A model generated the notes under the pieces. The model made no database searches and was not told the DNA's origin. It worked only from the letters and a program-made list of their open reading frames with translations. Made by a program: the position numbers and the translations under genes. A DNA stretch of 8,064 nt, taken from DASQFU01 sp035632955. GTDB lineage: Bacteria; Eisenbacteria; RBG-16-71-46. This document shows positions 4,164 through 8,064 of the stretch, in pieces; the stretch's first letter is position 1; every line of letters starts with the position of its first letter. Location of the stretch: positions 1 to 8,064 of the forward strand of contig DASQFU010000244.1 in the NCBI GenBank assembly GCA_035632955.1, written 5' to 3'.

Positions 4164-7100
4164 CAGTTGGCCGACGACCTGTTCGACGTCAAGCCGCGCA
4201 TGATTAACAAAGACCTCAGCGGCAAGAGTCTCGCGCGTCTGCGCAGTTCGGCGCCCGGCGACCCGGACACGATCTTCATTGGCCATATCGCGACCACCGG
4301 ACCCCGGCCTCTGCCGTATAAGGGCGATGCCGGTGGCTACGGTCCGTTCCACATCGGCAGCGGGCCCGCTCGGTTCAACGGCACGCTCGCCGGCAAGGAC
4401 GGAGCCTGGACGTTCGACGACTTCCAGCCGGGCGAGACGGATTCGCTGCAGGGCTGGTGGCCGTACCGTCCGAACTATCCGTTCCTTCAGCTCAGCAGCC
4501 CGGACAATGCCCGTCCGTGGTGGGCTCTCGACTACGGCAACATCTCCAACTACGTCATCAACCAGGGCGCCGCGAACAAGCGGACCAATGGCGTGACGGG
4601 TGGTTGGCACCGTGATCCGGGCCGTAACGTTCCCGGTCCCGGCAGCCAGCCGGTAGGCTGGGACCCCGCGGGCGAAACCAACTCGGTCGGCACGTCGGGT
4701 GGTTTCTCGGCGTGGGCCGGTCTGCGCGCCCACAACGACCTGACCTCGCGCGACGAGGTGTCCGGTCCCGGCGGGGCAGGCACGGGCGCGTTGGGAGGCA
4801 CGAGTAACTACTACAACGAGACCACGATCCAGTTCACGGGCCGCCAGGCGAGCACGTCCACCGTGTTCGTCAACAAGCGGTTCCCGGGCTACATGCAGCA
4901 ATGGGATCAGTTGCTGTACCGCGACGTGTTCGTGCAGAACGGCGTCGACCTGACGGTATCGTTCCGGTACCGGACGCGCATGTCGACGTTGAACAGCACC
5001 AACGTCGCCGCGATCACGGGATGGTACGACCGGGATCCGCTCGCCAGGGTGAACGGCAACTTCATCAGTGCGAGCGCGGGATTCCCGGCTTGCACGACGA
5101 CGACCTGCCACCCGGTGGACTCGTTCATGGTGTACGTCGGCGCTCCGGCTGAAGACGGGGCGGGCGAGTACTCCGACGGCTCGAATATCACGACGATCTA
5201 CGACAAGCAGCGCCGCTGGTTCTCGGAAGTGCTGCGTGTCAACGAGCAAGACGAGGCGCTTCCGTATCACGAGATGTTGAGCCGGGCCGGAAACAATCCG
5301 GCCGACACCGCCGATGCGACGCCGAGCTTCTCGGCGACGATCCCGGCCGCCGCGCTGACGGCGATCCGTGGCGCGTCGTCCAATCGCGTGCGGGTGGTGT
5401 TCCGCGTCAAGACCAACCGAAACTTCGACGACTTCATCGGGGCGGCAGTCAACTACACCTCGCTGGGTCGTGGAGCTGCGGTGATCGACGAAGTCCTGCT
5501 GACCGGCGGATTCAAGGACGCCGGGTTCACGCAGGCTTGGGCGGCTTCCGATGGTGACTTCGAGGCGCCCGGGTCGATCAACAATGCCGTGGCCACAGCC
5601 GCCTCTGCGGCCTGGAAGGGGACCGGCAAGCCGCCGGGAATCTACTTCCATACCGAGCTGCTCGATCCGTTGACCTACACCGATTTGTGCGGTGATCCGG
5701 GCGATGCCCGCCGGCAGTGCGACATGGTCGGCAGGATCGTCAAGGACGGTGACGAGGACGACGGAGACGCCGCCACGGGTCCGTTCACTGTGGGAGATCC
5801 GCAGGCGGAGCAGGAGCGTAATCACGGCATCATCAGCCCGACGGTCAACCTTCGATCCGCTGGAGTCGGCTCCTACAACTCCATGGGCATCGACACCGAG
5901 ATCGCTCAGGTGGACGGCGATATCAACGTCCGCATGGACGAGTTCTACGGGCGCGGCGACCTGTTTACCTATGGCGGCCTGATTCAGTACGGCGTCCAGG
6001 TCTATCCGGTCAACAACGCGAACGGGGTTCCGACGTGGCGTGAGCCGTGTTTCAGCGGCAGCGGGTTCTTCAACCCGGATCCGCAGTGTTTCGGCTCGAG
6101 CTTCGGAAACGCCAATGAGGGATTCTACGCCCAGTCGTTGATCAAGACGTCGAATGCGAACAACATCCCGGACTCGATCCGTGCAGTCGTTCACCGCGTG
6201 TCGCTGTGCCAGCAGTTCGGCATCACGACGGACTGCTCGGCGGCTGACGGGTACTACATGGACAACGTGTCCTTGGTGTTCATCGACGCTCCGACGCCGG
6301 CCATCTCGGTCGACATCTGGGAATGGATCAACGACTCCTTCCCACGCAACGAGACGGTCAACCTGACGGCCTCGCCGAACTTCGACACCACCAGCGCGTT
6401 GGTGAGGAGTGGGCTCAACATCGCTCAGGCAACGGGGAACACCCTGGCGCCGAACGTTCCCGGCGACTCCACGTTCGTGACCTCGTTCATTCCGAACGGG
6501 CGGACCGACATGATCTTCCGCATTCTTCCCGGTCCGGGGAACTACGTGGCGAAGGGCAACAAGCTGAGCGGGTTGCGTCAGGTCCCGACCAGCCCGACGA
6601 TCGCCGTGGCGAACGCGGCCAGCAGCAACTTCTGGGAGTCCTATCTGGGCAATCGCGGTGTGTTCGGAACCGGCGGCAATGGCGCGTCCGGTACCCGGCA
6701 CCCGGATCTCGTCAGTACGCCCGGCGTGGACGACTGGGATCAGAACAGCTGGAACAGCGCTCGCATGGACACGTTGGAATCCAACATCTTCCCGAACTTC
6801 AACCGCGGCATTATCGCGGTGTCGCTGACGGGCGGTGGCTGGCAGACGACGTATCACGATGCGGAAGTGCAGGGAGGACTGAGGGACAACCTCGGCATCC
6901 TCAAGAACCGGTGCTTCCTGCAGGACACGTCGGGTGTGACCACCGATCCGAACATCGACTGTGACGCGGCGGGCGGGACGTATCCGCCACCGTGGACCGC
7001 GGCGCTGCCGCCGACTCAAAGCGGCTACCCGGGAACGCCGACGACGGAGGAGTACACGAAGATCATGCCGGACGGTCAGTTCACGCCCGGTACGAGTGTC

Positions 7101-8064
7101 CAGTACTTCTTCCGCGCCTCGGTGATCGGGGATCCGATCACCACGTTCGATGCCTCACCGGACACGAACATCATCTATCCGCAGCTCACCGAGTCGAACT
7201 TCGACGGACACCGCTGGCAGCAGTTCGGAGTGCTTCCGGACAACTGGAAGCTGATCCAGCCGGCGGGCGGTCAGGGTGTCGGCCGTGCCTGCATGCTGTA
7301 CGTGGACAACAACGACTCGCGCGGCGACGAGCGCGTCTGGGTTTCGGTCGCGGATTCCAGCGGCCTGACCTCGGCGACTCATCGGGGCGCTCACAACGGT
7401 TGGTCCGCACGCGGCGACTTCGCGCTGTTCGACGGCGTCACCGGTGCACCGACGAACGTGGGTGGCAACAACGCCGTCTCGGTTCGTGACAACAAGGGTC
7501 AGGGCGGGACGATCTTCGACATCTATCAGGTCAAGGCATCCGAGTCCCTCGACACGACGGGCGGCGGCTTCGGTAGCCGCGGCGCGAACGCGATTGCAGC
7601 CCGAGCCGGCAGCGGCCTGTTGGGCGATGGAGCGGGCAATTTCCGCCGCTACTCCGTGCACGGACCGACCGCGGAAATGCTGCGTGCGTTCTACCGGATG
7701 GTGGTCGTCCATACCGGCGACCTCAACGCCGGGATGTGGGGCCCCTACGACAATCGCAGTGACGATGAATGGGCTCTGATCAACGACTTCGTGACCGTTG
7801 GCTCTCCGGGTACGACACAGCCGCGCGGCGTGTTCGTGCAGGGCGACGGCTTCGCGGAAGCCGCGTTCAACGAAGGCTTCGAGCCCAACCTGGTCAGCGT
7901 GTTCAACGTCGACCTGGCGGATCCGAACTTCTCGAACGTGTCTGGCGTGACGCTGGCGTACATCGATCTCATCACCACCGCAACGTTGAACCCCGGGCCG
8001 AACAACATCTACGGTGTGTTCAACGGCTGCATCGCGACGGACGACGTCCTGGACGAGCTGACCA
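4083..8064 (+). CDS. Very large exported multidomain protein of unknown function (3' end outside window)
   Basis: One frame stays open from ATG 4083 to the window edge: 1,327 residues with no stop. It begins with a Sec signal peptide (1-27). The mature part is rich in Gly, Asn, Asp, Thr and aromatics, as in secreted beta proteins. About residues 242-473 look like a jelly-roll domain, from NYYNETTIQFTGRQ to VIDEVLL. A second such segment appears to run from about 530 to YYMDNVSLVFID (724-735). Residues 996-1010 (PDGQFTPGTSVQYFF), 1044-1053 (RWQQFGVLPD) and WVSVADS (1086-1092) form a third region. Near 1205-1260, VVVHTGDLN and PRGVFVQGDGFAEA resemble Rossmann-like, amidotransferase-like modules of big secreted proteins. 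Cysteines come in five close pairs. No catalytic site is recognised. A C-terminal sorting domain (FlgD-Ig-like or type IX) would be expected beyond the edge but is not seen. It may be a surface or cell-envelope protein; that is inference. Its composition is visibly less GC-rich than the lar genes. Confidence 0.9.
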   Translation, partial: MRKKFVTLLCLFGGAVALLTNPGPASAQLADDLFDVKPRMINKDLSGKSLARLRSSAPGDPDTIFIGHIATTGPRPLPYKGDAGGYGPFHIGSGPARFNGTLAGKDGAWTFDDFQPGETDSLQGWWPYRPNYPFLQLSSPDNARPWWALDYGNISNYVINQGAANKRTNGVTGGWHRDPGRNVPGPGSQPVGWDPAGETNSVGTSGGFSAWAGLRAHNDLTSRDEVSGPGGAGTGALGGTSNYYNETTIQFTGRQASTSTVFVNKRFPGYMQQWDQLLYRDVFVQNGVDLTVSFRYRTRMSTLNSTNVAAITGWYDRDPLARVNGNFISASAGFPACTTTTCHPVDSFMVYVGAPAEDGAGEYSDGSNITTIYDKQRRWFSEVLRVNEQDEALPYHEMLSRAGNNPADTADATPSFSATIPAAALTAIRGASSNRVRVVFRVKTNRNFDDFIGAAVNYTSLGRGAAVIDEVLLTGGFKDAGFTQAWAASDGDFEAPGSINNAVATAASAAWKGTGKPPGIYFHTELLDPLTYTDLCGDPGDARRQCDMVGRIVKDGDEDDGDAATGPFTVGDPQAEQERNHGIISPTVNLRSAGVGSYNSMGIDTEIAQVDGDINVRMDEFYGRGDLFTYGGLIQYGVQVYPVNNANGVPTWREPCFSGSGFFNPDPQCFGSSFGNANEGFYAQSLIKTSNANNIPDSIRAVVHRVSLCQQFGITTDCSAADGYYMDNVSLVFIDAPTPAISVDIWEWINDSFPRNETVNLTASPNFDTTSALVRSGLNIAQATGNTLAPNVPGDSTFVTSFIPNGRTDMIFRILPGPGNYVAKGNKLSGLRQVPTSPTIAVANAASSNFWESYLGNRGVFGTGGNGASGTRHPDLVSTPGVDDWDQNSWNSARMDTLESNIFPNFNRGIIAVSLTGGGWQTTYHDAEVQGGLRDNLGILKNRCFLQDTSGVTTDPNIDCDAAGGTYPPPWTAALPPTQSGYPGTPTTEEYTKIMPDGQFTPGTSVQYFFRASVIGDPITTFDASPDTNIIYPQLTESNFDGHRWQQFGVLPDNWKLIQPAGGQGVGRACMLYVDNNDSRGDERVWVSVADSSGLTSATHRGAHNGWSARGDFALFDGVTGAPTNVGGNNAVSVRDNKGQGGTIFDIYQVKASESLDTTGGGFGSRGANAIAARAGSGLLGDGAGNFRRYSVHGPTAEMLRAFYRMVVVHTGDLNAGMWGPYDNRSDDEWALINDFVTVGSPGTTQPRGVFVQGDGFAEAAFNEGFEPNLVSVFNVDLADPNFSNVSGVTLAYIDLITTATLNPGPNNIYGVFNGCIATDDVLDELT

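Noticed and set aside
3948..7019. Minus-strand open frame of 1,023 codons opposite the exported gene and part of the leader
   Set aside because: The product is a low-complexity Arg/Val/Ala/His-rich chain with no motif. The plus strand here has a signal peptide, ribosome binding site and coherent secreted-protein composition. Long antisense frames are common in GC-rich genes.

Overview
The window comes from a GC-rich bacterium, with coding third positions mostly G or C and several GTG starts. It has two unlike halves. The first (1-3723) is a tightly packed plus-strand operon of cytoplasmic enzymes. The second (4083 to the window edge) is one very large exported protein, separated from the operon by a 359-base leader. 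The large protein has a Sec signal peptide, beta-rich jelly-roll-like segments and a phrase style (for example FGVLPDNW, VQYFF, HTGDLN) that I associate with uncultured FCB-like or Eisenbacteria-type lineages. That placement is an impression from style and was not tested by any search.

Operon half: the 3' end of a tRNA-dihydrouridine synthase gene (dus) overlaps larB by 14 bases. larB is followed 40 bases later by larC, and larC overlaps by 4 bases (GTGA) a gene for a duplicated ECF-type ABC ATPase. LarB and LarC make the nickel-pincer nucleotide (NPN) cofactor of lactate racemase and related enzymes: LarB carboxylates and hydrolyses nicotinic acid adenine dinucleotide, and LarC inserts nickel at the expense of CTP. 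The middle enzyme, the sulfur transferase LarE, is not in the window, and neither is any LarA-type client enzyme. An ECF ATPase directly after larC fits a nickel (or precursor) uptake role, but no transmembrane T or substrate-binding S component is visible. Both halves of this ATPase carry Gln where ABC ATPases normally have the switch (H-loop) His.

Leader (3724-4082): no convincing gene. It holds a 16-base perfect dyad over the ATPase stop codon, a possible TTGACA promoter in the same place, and several potential RNA hairpins. The last two are the most notable: a 13-pair hairpin (3962-4000) and a two-part stem (4014-4080) that would bury the Shine-Dalgarno sequence of the large exported gene. 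This looks like a structured, possibly regulatory 5' leader, although GC-rich DNA yields stems easily.

Exported half (4083-8064, open at the right edge): at least 1,327 residues, with a signal peptide, two or more jelly-roll-like segments ending in IDEVLL / MDNVSL-type strands, five closely spaced cysteine pairs, and a late segment resembling the Rossmann-like (amidotransferase-like) modules of large secreted proteins. Its function is unknown.
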